A stretch of 64,000 nucleotides of DNA, from NCBI GenBank assembly GCA_022575985.1, contig JAKSXM010000129.1, positions 248,001-312,000 on the forward strand. Direction: 5' to 3'. This document shows, piece by piece, positions 21,985-34,459 of the stretch. A model generated the notes under the pieces. It was not told the DNA's origin. It saw only the letters and a list, made by a program, of their open reading frames with translations, and did not search any database. The position numbers and the translations under genes were made by a program. The DNA comes from Anagrus nilaparvatae (lineage: Eukaryota > Arthropoda > Insecta > Hymenoptera > Mymaridae). Position 1 is the first letter of the stretch. Each line of letters starts with the position of its first letter.

Positions 21985-24760
21985 TACTAAAGGCTATTGC
22001 CAGATAAATATAGTGATTTGGCCCCCCTCCCCAATCTCAAAAAAATTATTTGTATCCAAAAAGTATTATAAAAACTAGCCGATCGCCGTTAGAATTAGCC
22101 TAGCCCATATAAGGCGCCCTTAAACCTTAAAAAACCTTTGAAATCGTGTTTTTTTGCGTTTTTTTTTGTTTCTTTGCACTGTGTTGAGTCTGATAAACCT
22201 GAAAGTAGCGTAGAAAAAAAGGGCACAGAGTGTATTTTCAATCTTCATTGGTTTTAGACCCTTAAGACCATTTTAAGACCCCAAAAATTTATTTTTAATT
22301 TTCAAAAAATCGGTTTTTTGAGCATAAAAAAATAACCAGCGTTTCAAACTGACCTAAAAAGTTGAAAAAAAGTATATTTTACTGAGATCAGTCTTGTCCT
22401 GGAGAGGGAGCTCACCTCTACATCTTCAAAACTCAAAAAACGCGTTTTTTTGTCTCTACACGATTAAAATGCAATAGAATTGCGAAAATTCGTTTTGGAA
22501 ACTCCCTTAATCTTTTTGAGTATCTATTTTTACGTTATAACTAAGATATATTTCATTAATTGTTGTTTTTAGACCCTTATGACCACTTAAGACCACCTTA
22601 GGAGCCCAATAAGTGATTTTACATTTTCGAAAAATCAGTTTTATTTAAATTAAAAAATTAAACCTGCCTTTAGTTCTTTCAAATTGGACTAAAAAGGCAA
22701 AGAAAATTATTTTTTAATGATATCAGTCTTGTCCTGGAGGGGGAGCTCATCTTCACCCCTTCAAAACTCAAAAAACGCGTTTCTTTGCCCCTACACGATT
22801 AACCCATTAATTCCCAAGAAGAAACTGAATTTGACAGAGCTGTAAAATCTATTTCATTTAGAGCATTTGACTCAAATTAGTAAAATAAAATAAAAAAAAA
22901 ATTCAAAATGGCAGACCAATATGGTGGTCAGAAAAAATTAAATTTTGATATTTTTTGATAAAAATTTGTGTGAATGGTATATTTTGGGTGCTAATTACGA
23001 ATATATAGTTATTTTTCAAAAATTTTAAATGGCGGAACCAATATGGCCATTGAAAAACTCAAAATTTTGAGATTTTTGAAGATTTTGAGCCTGAGCAGAA
23101 ACTGTAAGTTATATAACCATAAAACCGGTTTCATTTAGGGCATTTAAACATCTTATGGGAAAAAATATTTATTTATCTACCTATTTTTCAAAAACTCAAA
23201 ATGGTGAGCCTAAGAAAAAACTGAAAGTTTCTTCTGTGTCCGCCATATTGATCTACCATTTTGAATTTTAATAAATAATTTTCATTTTTTAATATAACAT
23301 GTTTAAATGCCCTAAATAAAACTGGTTTAACGGTTATACTATTTACAGTTTCTTCTCAGGCTCAAAATCTTCAAAATTCTTGAAATTTCGCATTTTTTAG
23401 TAGCCACATTAGATCCGCCATTTTGAGTTTTTGAAAAATAGATAAACCTTCGTAAAGAGCATCCCAAAAATACCCTGTACACAAATTTTGACAAAAAAAT
23501 AACGAAATTTAGTTTTTCGTGTCCGCCATATTTATCCCCCATTTTGAATTTTTTTCGAAAAAATTTTATTTTTTCAAATAAAATGTTTAAATGACCTAAA
23601 TGAAACCGATTTTATGGTTATATAACTTACAGTTTCTGCTCAGGCTCAAAATCATCAAAAATCTCAAAATATCGAGTTTTTCAACGGCCATATTGGTTCC
23701 GCAAATTAAAATTTTTGAAAAGTAACTATATATTCGTAATCAGCACCTAAAATATACCATTCACACAAATTTTTATCAAAAAATATCAAAATTCAATTTT
23801 TTCTGACCACCATATTGGTCCGCCATTTTGAATTTTTTTTTTGTTTTATTTTACTAATTTGAGTCAAATGCTCTAAATTGAATAGGTTTTACTGCTCTGT
23901 CAAATGCAGTTTCTTCTTAGGAATTAATGGGTTAATTGTGTAGGGGCAAAGAAACGCGTTTTTTGAGTTTTGAAGGGGTGGGGATGAGCTCCCCCTCCAG
24001 GACAAGACTGATATCGTTAAAAAAAATTTTCTTTGCCTTTTTAGTCCAATTTGAAAGAATTAAAGGCAGGTATAATTTTTTAATTTCAAAAAAACTGATT
24101 TTTCGAAAATGTAAAATCACTTATTGGGCTATTAAGGTGGTCTTAAGTGGTCATAAGGATCTAAAAACAATAATTAATTAAATATATTTTAGTTAAAACG
24201 TAAAAATAGATGCTCAAAAAGATTAAAGGAGGTTCCAAATCGAATTTTCGCAATTATATTGCATTTTAATCGTGTAAGGACAAAATAACGCGTTTTTTGA
24301 GTTTTGAAGGTGTAGAGATGAGCTCCCCCTCCAGGACAAGACTGATATTAGTATATATTTTTAAAAATAATATATTTTTTTTCAACTTTGTAGGTCAGTT
24401 TGAAGAAATGTAACAATGGTTATTTTTTTTTATGCTCAAAAAACCGATTTTTCGAAAATTAAAAATAAATTTTCGGGGTCTTAAGAGTCTAAAACCAATG
24501 AAAATTAAAAATACACTATGAGCCCTTTTTTTCTATGCAACTTTCAGAACAATAGCTCAACACAGTGCGGAGAAAGAAAAAAAACGCAAAAAACACGATT
24601 TTTAAGTTTTCTTAACGTTTAAGGGCGCCTAATATTGGCTAGGAAGCTATTTCCAACGGCGATCGGCTAGTTTTTATAATACTTTTCGGATACAAATAAT
24701 TTTTTTGAGATAGGGGAGGGGGACCAAATCACTATATTTATTTATAATAGCCTTTTTAAT
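21985..24760. mobile_element. Giant foldback element, ~1.35-kb inverted arms
   Basis: The whole stretch is an imperfect palindrome centred near 23370. Paired landmarks: AAACTAGCCGATCGCCGTT at about 22074 with AACGGCGATCGGCTAGTTT near 24655; ACCCATTAATTCC at 22804 with GGAATTAATGGGT at 23920; and the TGGTCCGCCATTTTGAATTT type at 22905/23820. Each arm has two ~340-bp tandem sub-units marked by GTCTTGTCCTGGAG and CTCAAAAAACGCGTTT. No protein is encoded. Short open frames inside are mirror artefacts. Foldback (FB/Galileo-like) architecture is inferred; no target duplication was fixed. Confidence 0.75.
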
Positions 24761-24952
24761 TTGATTCTAATTTATTTACGATCAACATTCACATTAACAT
24801 TAACATTATACTCAACGAAAAATATGCACAGGGTGGTCTCTCATTATTAAAATTTAAAAATTATTAGCCAAATTTATATATTATTTTATGATATAAAAAT
24901 TTAAACACTGATCAATGGACTTGGCATTACTCTTTACCCTTTACAGGGGTTG

Positions 24953-24986
24953 GCGCGCGGAGCGCGCAGGGGGTTAAGCCCTCTAG
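24953..24986 (+). mobile_element. Helitron 3' terminus (different family)
   Basis: A perfect GCGCGC-GGA-GCGCGC hairpin (24953-24967) is followed 15 bp later by CTAG and then T. This is the standard Helitron 3' end: stem-loop, short spacer, CTAG|T. The matching 5' TC end upstream was not found; it may lie between the foldback and 24953, or the foldback may interrupt the element. Confidence 0.7.
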
Positions 24987-25230
24987 TATTATTATAAATT
25001 AAAAAATTAATATTTAAAATTGTCTAAAAATTTGTAGGAGATTGTATAATAAAATAATTATTGTATTTATTATTTCTGTATTTTTGACAAACAGTTATAT
25101 TAATAATTAAGTATTTTAAAAGATAATGAAAATTAGAACTAATGAAATAAATAATGGAAAAATCAGCGAAACCAATAATTCATACTTTAAGCTAATTATA
25201 CCCCGCTGCTGAGCCGATTTACTATTTTAT

Positions 25231-26413
25231 AATAATGAGTAAACAGTATAAATACTGTTTTACGTTCCAATTAATTAAAATTAATTTGATAAGTTTATTA
25301 TGAATAATAAAACGATCTACATGGAACTAAAAATATATAACTTTTTTCATTATTGTTATCTGTGTTTCTGAGGACTGAGCCTCCCTTTGTCACACAGAAT
25401 AATTATTGAAAAAAAGTTAGATGGTGTAAAAATTTATTTTTTGATGTTAAAAATGTTTAAAAAAATGATTAAAAAATGAAAAATCTGATTGTCCATTTCG
25501 ACTCTGCAAGAAAACAGGGTGAGTCTCGTCAGTGTAAAACCCTGTTTTCTGCTTTTTACATATCTACTTTTTGTCCTCTTCCTGGCGTGATTAAAGAAAT
25601 GTAAGTCTTCCTTTTTTAAAAATATTTTTTGTAAAATTTTCAAAAATTTTTTAATTTTTTTGTTTGTTCATATGTATATTATTCATAATAAACTTATCAA
25701 ATTAATTTTAATTAATTGGAACGTAAAACAGTATTTATACTGTTTACTCATTATTATTAATTGGCAATTGATCAAAAAAATGCCCACCAAAATAAATTAA
25801 TTGTCTGTTACCAACTAGACATAAATTTTTAAAAAATAGAAAAATTCTATTTCGACAAAATTTGCAAAATATTTTTTGAAAAAAATTTTTTATATTTTTA
25901 TATATTTTTAACTTTTTATACTCAGTTTCCTTTTAGTAGTTTTGATGACACATTTTTTTAATGCCAGCTGTTGGATTTTTGAGTGTGTGCGTGGGAGAAG
26001 AGAATATCTCTTCATCTATGTTCATTCTACTTTTTGTCCTCTTCCTGGCGTGATTAAAAAAATGTAAGTCTTCCTTTTTTAAAAATATTTTTTGTAAAAT
26101 TTTCAAAAATTTTTTAATTTTTTTGTTTGTTCATATGTAAAAAGCAGAAAACAGGGTTTTACACTGACGAGACTCACTCTGTTTTCTTGCAGAGTCGAAA
26201 TGGACAATCAGATTTTTCATTTTTTAATCATTTTTTTAAACATTTTTAACATCAAAAAATAAATTTTTACACCATCTAACTTTTTTTCAATAATTATTCT
26301 GTGTGACAAAGGGAGGCTCAGTCCTCAGAAACACAGATAACAATAATGAAAAAAGTTATATATTTTTAGTTCCATGTAGATCGTTTTATTATTCATAATA
26401 AACTTATCAAATT
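25231..26413. mobile_element. Complex palindromic element with 15-bp direct flanks
   Basis: Identical 15-bp direct repeats GATTTACTATTTTAT flank it (25216-25230 and 26414-26428). Inside, block A (25231-25310) has an inverted copy at 25672-25755. Block B (~25311-25558) has an inverted copy at 26137-26385. Block C (TCTACTTTTTGTCCTCTTCC...) occurs as direct copies at 25561-25667 and 26028-26137. Block A contains the small palindrome AAACAGTATAAATACTGTTT. It has no coding capacity; the 69-codon frame at 25434-25643 lies in repeated DNA. Confidence 0.7.
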
Positions 26414-26428
26414 GATTTACTATTTTAT

Positions 26429-27320
26429 TCCATTTCGGAATGGTTAAATTGGTATTGGCATCATAAACAATCGCGAATATTAGCAAAACTTGCTCATAAT
26501 TTCTATTAGTGATCAGTTCCAGCATGATTTTTAAGTGCATAGAAATAGTAAGAAGATATTTAAGATAATAATAATAGAGCCAAACATTTAAATTTATAAA
26601 AAATACGTTTTATGGTGCGCGCAAAACAGGCTTAAAAATATCATAAAATATCAGCATAATTTCTAGAAATAAACTATGGTATAGTGTAATTTTGCATAAG
26701 TAGAATTTCGTACAAGTCTTAGTGTATTGAGGTTTTGCCGTTGAATGCTATCGTAATGATATATAACAGCGGTTCTCATTCCGTTGAAAACAAGATTCTT
26801 TTTCCTAAATCTTCTATTTCTTTCTCAGAATAAATTTCGCTAGTTGCCAAATTCTTTATTGGCTCATATTTCCAAGAAATTTTGGTGCCTGTCTTTAAAA
26901 TAACTGGTTACTTTGCTAGAATTGGGTTTGGTGAAAATTGAGCAAAACATTATTCATTTTAAATATTGGTGATAATAAGGTTGAACAGCTGACCTTAGTT
27001 GCTTGACATAAAAGAATTATACACAGCCCCACAAAAAAAAAGTTCTGAACTTTTATTCTGATTATGTTTTTCTGACGTATTTTGGTGTGCTAAAAACAAA
27101 TCTGAAGCCGGAATTTCCGTTTACTCCTCAAAGTTTTGCGCTATGTCCAAAAAACCAATCTAAAATTTTGATTTTTCAATATAATCTCAAACAAGCTAAG
27201 AAATAAAATAAAATTACTCAAAGATGGTCATATCACGTTCGCAGCATGGATTTTGAGGTATTCAAATCAAAACTGACAAAAAGAAAGTTTAAATTAGTCC
27301 TGCAAGTTTAAATTAGACTT
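26429..27320. other. AT-rich DNA, no gene seen
   Basis: No supported gene, RNA or repeat boundary. Confidence 0.4.
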
Positions 27321-27545
27321 TAAACACCCCCAAAAACCCCCTAAAGCCTTAAAGTGGCAATATGTCTTCGTTAAAAATTTTAGATTGATGTCTATTCTTA
27401 AGTTCTTTAATAATATAATAATATAGTTTTATAAACACCCCCAAAAACCCCCTAAAGCCTTAAAGTGGGAATATGTCTTCGTTAAAAATTTTAGATTGAT
27501 GTCTATTCTTAAGTTCTTTAATAATATAATAACATAGTTTTATAA
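27321..27545. repeat. Tandem duplication, 2 x 111 bp
   Basis: Two adjacent copies start TAAACACCCCCAAAAACCCC at 27321 and 27432 and differ at only a few positions, so the duplication is recent. Confidence 0.9.
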
Positions 27546-27567
27546 GATAAGTAAAATATAAACCTTA

Positions 27568-27929
27568 CTAGCATAGGTGATAGGGGGGGACTCCGCCGCG
27601 CTCCGCATTTACTTCATTTTGTGTTATTTAAAAAAGCGAACAACACTTATTCGAAAAATCAATAATTCTATACAAAAAAGTTTTGCAGAATTATATACCA
27701 AAAATCGTTGTGCTGAAAAGTTCAACACAAATTTGAATAAAAATTTAGGAACATACTTAAAAATTGGTGCCGAATTGAATACTACAAACTTATGACAATA
27801 AAATTTGTCAATAGTCTCGAGATATTTCAATTTTTTTAAAAATTTTAAAATATTTTATCAAGTTCAAAATCACTGAAAATTAAATATGTCAAAAACTACG
27901 ATAGCTGAGCAGAAAATCTATGGCCTATT
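27568..27929 (-). mobile_element. Helitron fragment, 3' end at 27568
   Basis: On the minus strand it ends CTAG|T at 27571-27568 after a G/C-rich segment with GCGGAG and a C-run. It continues with the same interior (TAGTCTCGAGATATTTCAAT, AAAAACTACGATAGCT) as the other Helitrons. It stops abruptly at 27929, where decayed LINE sequence begins. The hairpin is weaker than in the complete copies. Confidence 0.6.
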
Positions 27930-29544
27930 TGAAACCTTTTTAGTCCAGTGTGTAGCATTTCTAGTCACTCTATTTATTGTAATAATTCCCTCAAGTATAT
28001 CTTCAGGCTTTACCTGAATGTACACTTGTAGATCATCGGCATACAATAGACGAAAGATATTAGGATCTAGAAAGTCTTTCAAGTCATTCATGTATAAGCA
28101 GAAGAGGAGGGGGCCTAGAACCGAACCTTGAGGCACACCTAGGTTAATTTTACGAGAATCAGAAGATGTAGTTTTGAAAACAACTTTTAACTGTCTGTCT
28201 ACAAGATAGCATTTTATATAGATAGCAAGCTATAGGCCTAAAGTGAGATGGTAAGGTATAGATAGGAATTTTTTTTAGGGCAACAAGCAGTGATCTTTTC
28301 CAGGTCTTAGGGAAAACACCTTTCATCAGAGAGTCATTGAAGATGTGAACAACGTAGGGACCTATATTTGGTAAGGATATAGCAACCACATTATGGGGAA
28401 TGCCGTCAGTACGAGTTGCTTGCGTTTTAAAATGAGCTACGGCTAAAATAACATCATTAAATGTGACCTCACGGAATTTGAAACCTTCATCTGTAGTAGA
28501 CATGATTACCTCTTCTATAGCATCAGTATTTTCTGTATCAGATAAAGATACTTTACAGAAATGATCATTAATCGCATCTGGTGAGAAACCTTGTAGATCA
28601 CTCTTAGGATTAGGTAGCAAGCTTAGATGTTTAAGTTCACGCCAGAAGTCTTGCCCATTTGTCAGTGCTTCATCCAGGCAGTCGTGTATAAAAGTGTTCC
28701 TGGAAGTTTCAGTCAGTAACTCAGCTTTTTCGAAGATTTGTAGTAGTTAAGTCAAAAGTTGCTTATCTTTGGCTATGATATATTTTTTCTCTGTTGCCTT
28801 GCGTTTGTTAATTAGATGTTGTACTTCAGGGTTTACCCATGGTAGTTTTTTCTTTTTAGGATTGATGGTTTTTAAGGGTGCCAGTTCATCGATGGCAGAC
28901 TGCAAGTTGGAATTAAGACCATCAAGTAAGTTTTCTGTGCTGGATTCAGAATTCTGTAGGGGATTTCAGTGATAGTTAATCAGAAACCTATTGATATCTT
29001 CAGGTGGTATGATGTATAATATTAAATTGTCAATAAGAAAAGGTGTATTGTGGAGGCTTAGGCACAAATAAAGTAATTTCTACGACAATGATGTTATTGT
29101 CATTACTAAAGTTAGGTGGGAAGTTGTTGTAACTAAGGATTTTATCATTGTTATCGATGTATATATGATCAATCCAGGTTCGCGTTTCTGTCTTTCCATG
29201 TGGTCTATGAGTAGCATCATGCTTTACAATCTGTAGTGGAAGTTCTCGTGAGAGTCGTAATAAGTAACGTGAGTCAGGTTTGTTAAGTAAAAGGTCGGCA
29301 TTAAAGTAGCCAAGACTGATTTTATGGCTAAAAGTAGGGCAAAAATCACGAAAGTTAGTCATAAACGTTGTATCAGCTTTAATTAGAATATTTGGTGGCC
29401 TATAAACTAGGCAAACAAAAACTGGGGGTGTTTTGTCTCTTCAGACACTGCACATAAGAAATTCCGTCATAAGAGGTTTACCTACACCAGTTGTATCAGA
29501 ACAAGCCAGAATAATCGCTTTAAGCATATTTCGTATATATAATA
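27930..29544 (-). pseudogene. Second LINE, decayed, 5'- and 3'-truncated
   Basis: Minus strand. An endonuclease end at 29030-29362 has SLGYFNADLL (usual GDFNADLL, with Asp replaced by Tyr) and TRTWIDHIYI. Then come PWVNPEVQHLINKRK, an RT N-terminal part at 28159-28620 (TRTDGIPHNVV, FPKTWKRSLLVALKK) and RT core at 27918-28136 (PQGSVLGPLLFCLYMNDL and LLYADDLQVYI). This is a different subfamily from the LINE at 1.9 kb. Frameshifts and stops separate the pieces. It lies exactly between two Helitron segments, either through nested insertion or as sequence captured by a Helitron. Confidence 0.8.
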
Positions 29545-30525
29545 CTAGAAAAAGTTGGAGGGGGGGCTCCACCCCCCTGTGTCACATTTAATTATATTTG
29601 TGTTGCTTTAAAAAATCATTTTTCACTGAATTTATAATTATGCAAACACGTTCAGATTTCTTAGATGAAGCTCAGTCCCTCCTGTTCACATTTACTTCAA
29701 TATTTTTCTGTTACTTAAAAAAATTTTGTATCACTACAAATTTATAATTATGCAAACACATTCAAACTATTCAGAGCAGCGTAGGTGAAACATTAATAAA
29801 AAATTATAGGTTTTGGTTCAGCGGTACTTAAGTCATTAGGGTATAGACAGACAGACAGACAAATAAATTTTTAAATATATGTATATATAGATGGTTCTAA
29901 AATTGACTGAATCAAGTAATACCAATTGCGACATTAAAATTTTATCATATTTTTCAGATATTTAACGTTTTAACAAAATTTTCAAAAAATTTAATTTTTT
30001 CCAAAAATAGTAAATATTTTTTTATTTTAACTTTATTTTAACACCGGTATTATGCAATTTCTGTCATTTTTTCGAGCCTCATGATGAAGCACATAGACAC
30101 ACAGGCACACAAATAAATTATTAAAAATACCATAAAAAATAAAAAAATGAAAAAAATATTTTTAACCAGCTTTAAAAATATTTTATAAAATTTATAAGAT
30201 ACCTCCGTTTTGAATAAAAATTTAGGAGAATACGTAAAAATTGGTGCCGAATCGAATAGTACAAACTTGCGAAAATTTTTTGATAGTCTCGAGATATTTA
30301 GTTTTTTTCAAAATTTTTCAAAATTTTATCAATTTCAAAAACACTAAAAATTAAATATCTCAAAAACTACGATAGCTGAGCAGAAAATCTATAGCCTATG
30401 TCACCCGCGGACTTTTTATCTTTATTTTGACACCAGTTTTATGTAATTTTGTTCAGTAGTTTGACCCTAATGATGGAACACACACACACACACAAATAAA
30501 TTTTCAAATATATATAGTAGTAAGA
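29545..30525 (-). mobile_element. Complete non-autonomous Helitron (981 bp)
   Basis: The minus-strand 5' end is A|TCTTACTACTATATATATTT at 30525. The 3' end carries a GGGGGGTGGAGCCCCCC hairpin followed by TCCAACTTTTTCTAG|T at 29545. Host bases A and T flank it, as expected for AT-target insertion without duplication. There is no Rep/helicase, so it relies on an autonomous relative. The interior is close to 55248-56400. Confidence 0.85.
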
Positions 30526-32113
30526 TGAAGATATAGTATTAAGATATACAGTCGTCTGGTATTATATTGTTATAATTGAAAAAGTTATTAAATAATAAAA
30601 CATTTAACCTTTGATAGATAACTTTTGAGAGATAGAACCATTTTAAAAAAGAAGTATTAAAGGTTAGTAAAATTTAAAATTAACAATAAAATAAATAAAT
30701 GTCTTAAAAAATTTTGAAAATAAATTTATCCTTGGTCAAAAATGCTAACTTTCGCCCATTTGTGAGCCTGTTTTGAAGCTTTCCTGAAAAAGCAAGTTTT
30801 AAGCGATTGGAGGGCACGCAAAGCGCTAATTGGATCCAAAAATTTGTTTACCAAAAATATGTTTATTTTTTGAGAAATTAACATAGAATATTATAAAAAA
30901 GGTCATAATGATAGAATCTTATGGTATTTAAAAGAAATTCAGTAAAAAAAAATTAAAATTTCGTTTTTTTTTAATTATTTCATATTTTCCCGATTCGATT
31001 ACAAAAAAATATCAATAGGGCATTAAATAACTTATTAAAATGTGCAAAAAAATGGAGCTTCAAGTTTTATCAGTAAAGTTTGCGAAAAAAATCCAATTTT
31101 CTATAGTTTTGCTAATTATAAAAACCAAATGGATATGAAACCAACTTCACCCATCTTACACTGCAAAGCTCTTTTTATAAAGCACAAATTAATTTTCACT
31201 TTGGCTGAAATACCATATTATTTTATTCTTAGGCGTTATCTTTGTATTTATTTTTTTATAAAAATTAAATTTTTTTCTGAAAAATATTTTATCACTCAAG
31301 GTTTGCTCAAAAGCATTAAAAAAAATCAGTTTTTAGCATTTCCTATAAAATTTTGGTAGTTAGGGTAGTTCACTTAAATAATATCCAAGGATAAGAATAC
31401 AGAAAATTTTAATTTACTATGATTATTAAAACAAAAAATTAATTTTGCTTCTATAAAATAATATAAATTACGTCTTAATCAGCTTCTAAACCTATTTGCA
31501 GTATCCAGCTGTTATTTCAAAATTAAACTGATAAACATTAAAATCTAACCTATAAAAATGTAAATAAACAAAGTAGTCGTATCAATATTAAATAATTTTT
31601 TTTATTTTCAGTATTATAAAAGTAATAAAAACTGTAGGTTACCGAATAAACAAAAAGGAAAAAACTAATTTTTGTTAAGATCACAATATTCGTTAAACAT
31701 AAAGTTTTATTATATATCACGTGCTGTTTTTTTAAATTCCTCTTGCGGCTTTATCAATTACACTTGTATGTAATTGCTTAAAATAAGTCTCACAATCATC
31801 AATTTTATTTCATTTCAGTCGCTATTTCCTATAGAAAATTTCAGAAAAATTAAATTTAAATTGCATTAGACATTAAGAATATAAAAAAAAAATAAAAAAA
31901 AAATTAAAAAAAAAATTTTTTTTGTAAAAATAATTGATTATTTGGGATATAGTTTGCCTAATAACTTTTTACAATAAAAAAAAATCTATTCTATTCATTG
32001 GAAACACTGCAGTTCAGCAATAGTGACAATCAGGAAGATATGCCTATATGCCAATTTTTTTATTTATTTGTACAATTTCTGAGATATTCAGTAATTATTC
32101 AGTAATTACGTGA
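30526..32113. other. AT-rich DNA, no gene supported
   Basis: A second Helitron-5'-like string (ATATAGTATTAAGATA) follows directly at 30531-30546. A 105-codon plus-strand frame at 31042-31356 is open, but its composition is just AT-rich and it matches nothing I know; I do not call it a gene. Confidence 0.4.
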
Positions 32114-34260
32114 TTAGAACGATCCACTATTCCGTTCGATGATGGTGAATGTAGTTATTTTTTTAACTTTAAATCTTTTAATGACTGCGCGCATTAGATT
32201 ACTGACGAACTGGACTCCGCGATCTGACATCCAATGGGGAGATCTAAAGATATAGAAAAATCTATTAATATAAGCTTTAGCCATCATAGGGGTATCAATA
32301 TTTTTATGGGGAATAGCCACTAATAATTTGGATAACTGGTTTAGTATCATTGAAATATACTTACAACCGTCTTATCGATCCCATAATATACCTTTCCTTT
32401 TCAAATATGGCCCCAGGGCACTAAGTAAATTTCATCAGAAATTTGACTCTGCATAAGATTATTTTTCTCTGAAAGTAATCTTTTAAATTTTCCTAATACT
32501 TAGATTGGCGTATTTTTTATAAAGAGGTCATTTGACCTCTGTGTCCTGCCGTGGGCAGTTCATGAAATTCTTTAAGCTTCTTCATCCTACCTTGTACATA
32601 TATTAATATTTTCTTACAAACTATAATCCTAAATTTATTATCAGCATTTTTATGAAATAATTTCATTATATCAGAAAAACGAATAATAGCTATAAATAGG
32701 TTTTCTGCAATACTCTAGTTATTTTTGTTATGCAAATTTTTAAGATATTGTATTACTTGTAAAAATAATTTTTCGATATTATTTAAAATAAACTTAATTG
32801 ATTCTTTAGGATAAATGTATAAACTATTTCAGTTAAATTTAAATTAGTTTTATACTGTAAATTCATATTAACGATATTTATTGCATCATCATTGTCTGCT
32901 TCACATAGAGTTTGTGGATGTTCTGTTTTTTTCAGTTCTGCGGACACTGTTTTCAAGGCGCTTTGCTGAAAAATTTTTATTTTGCATTGAATTTTTATCC
33001 AAAATTGGCGAATTTTATTATTTAGCTCTTTGAGCTCATGTTACGACATTAAATTCTTTTAGCATATCTATTTAGAAACTTAAACAATCTGCAACTAAGT
33101 TTGTCTTCCCTTTAAGATATAATATCGTTAAATCTAAGTTCGCAACTTCATGTCTTCATTTGAAAAGTCGTTTATTATTTTTTGATTTTTCACAAAAGGT
33201 AGTGGTCACTGTAACCCATAAAATTTTTATAAAAATATCCTATAACATAGTCTATAGACCACATTTTAATATTTTGAAAATTTTCTTTCATTCGTATTCA
33301 AAATTGTGGAACATATCTTGCAGGATTTTCTTATCCTTTTGGTACTTGGAATAAACAACAACCAGTTGCATACATAAAACTGTCAGTATATATTGAAACT
33401 CTTTTTCCAAGTCTGGAAATATTATGACTGGTGCATAATCATTCTTATAATAAATTAAATGCTTTTTGAGTTTCTTTAAATTCAATGGGGTCTCTTTTTT
33501 CAGTATATTTGTCAAAGGACGAGCTATATTTGTGTAATCTTTAATGCATTTTCTGTAAAAATTTGTTAGTTCATTAAAAATTCTAACTTGCTTAACAAAT
33601 CTTGGTGGTGGAAGTTTTCTAATAGCTTCAATTTTTCTAAAATAAGTTTCAACCCTTTTTTCTGAAACTTTGAGCCCTAGATATATTGGTACTAGTTTTT
33701 AGAATGAGCATTTTTTTATTTAAAATTTTAAGTTTGCTTTGTTAAATTTTTTATTACAGGTTCTAAAGCTTTGAAATGTGTTTTTAAGTAACTAAAAAAT
33801 ATAAGAATATCATCAATATAGACATTAATGTACTCTTACACTTGGAATGTTTTTAAAACACATGCTACAAATCGTACAATAAATTTTTCGGGCCTTTCTA
33901 AGGCCAAAAGGTGAAAGTTAAAATTAAATTAGTTATAATTGTTTGAGAATTTCCATTTCTAATAGTCGTAAGGAGCTGTTAGAACCCAGAATAAAGATCT
34001 AACGATGTAAAATAAGTTGCGTTTTTCAAGTTATCTAGAATTTCTTCTACTCTTAGAATCGGAAATTCTAGTTCAAAGACTTATTTATTCAGCATGCGAA
34101 AATCTGAAATTAGACGTTATTCAACGTTGTCTTTGTTGTCTGTTTTTTTGGAAGTAAAAATAATGAAGCATTGTGTGGAAAGTTTAAAAGTTCAATTAAA
34201 TCTTTTTTTCCCTCCCGGGCGTAAAACTCGCGCGTAAAGAATTTTCTGCACTCGTTCTAC
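32114..34260 (-). pseudogene. Ty3/gypsy-type pol remnant (RT, RNase H, integrase)
   Basis: Read on the minus strand. The RT C-terminal region near 33540-33690 has KKGLKLILEK-like and VRIFNELTNFYRKCIKDYTN, then IARPLTNIL. The RT/RNase H junction at 33288-33515 has YYKNDYAPVIIFPDLEKEF. The integrase core at 32114-32350 has SPHWMSDRGVQFVSNLM (the second Asp of DDE). The order RT-RNase H-integrase is diagnostic of Ty3/gypsy. Stops and frameshifts occur every few tens of codons. No LTRs were identified. The element probably continued to the right before the composite repeat inserted at 34460. Confidence 0.75.
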
Positions 34261-34459
34261 GCCTAGTTAGGCAAAAAATATTGTAAGTACCATGGGCGAA
34301 ATACTTTAGACATTTGCGTGAACACATATAGTGTTAGCATATATGATAAGGAGATACCTCTATCACGCTAGTGCCAAAACTTTTACGCCTTTGATATATA
34401 ATATACTTGTTTTAATAATTCATTTATTTGACAGTCTATTTCAACCCTTTGCCCATATG

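Noticed and set aside
23936..24181. Opposed frames at 23932-24181
   Set aside because: They lie in the foldback arm and mirror one another. No independent support.
31042..31359. 105-codon plus-strand frame
   Set aside because: AT-rich composition, no known motif, no regulatory or splice context. Likely chance.
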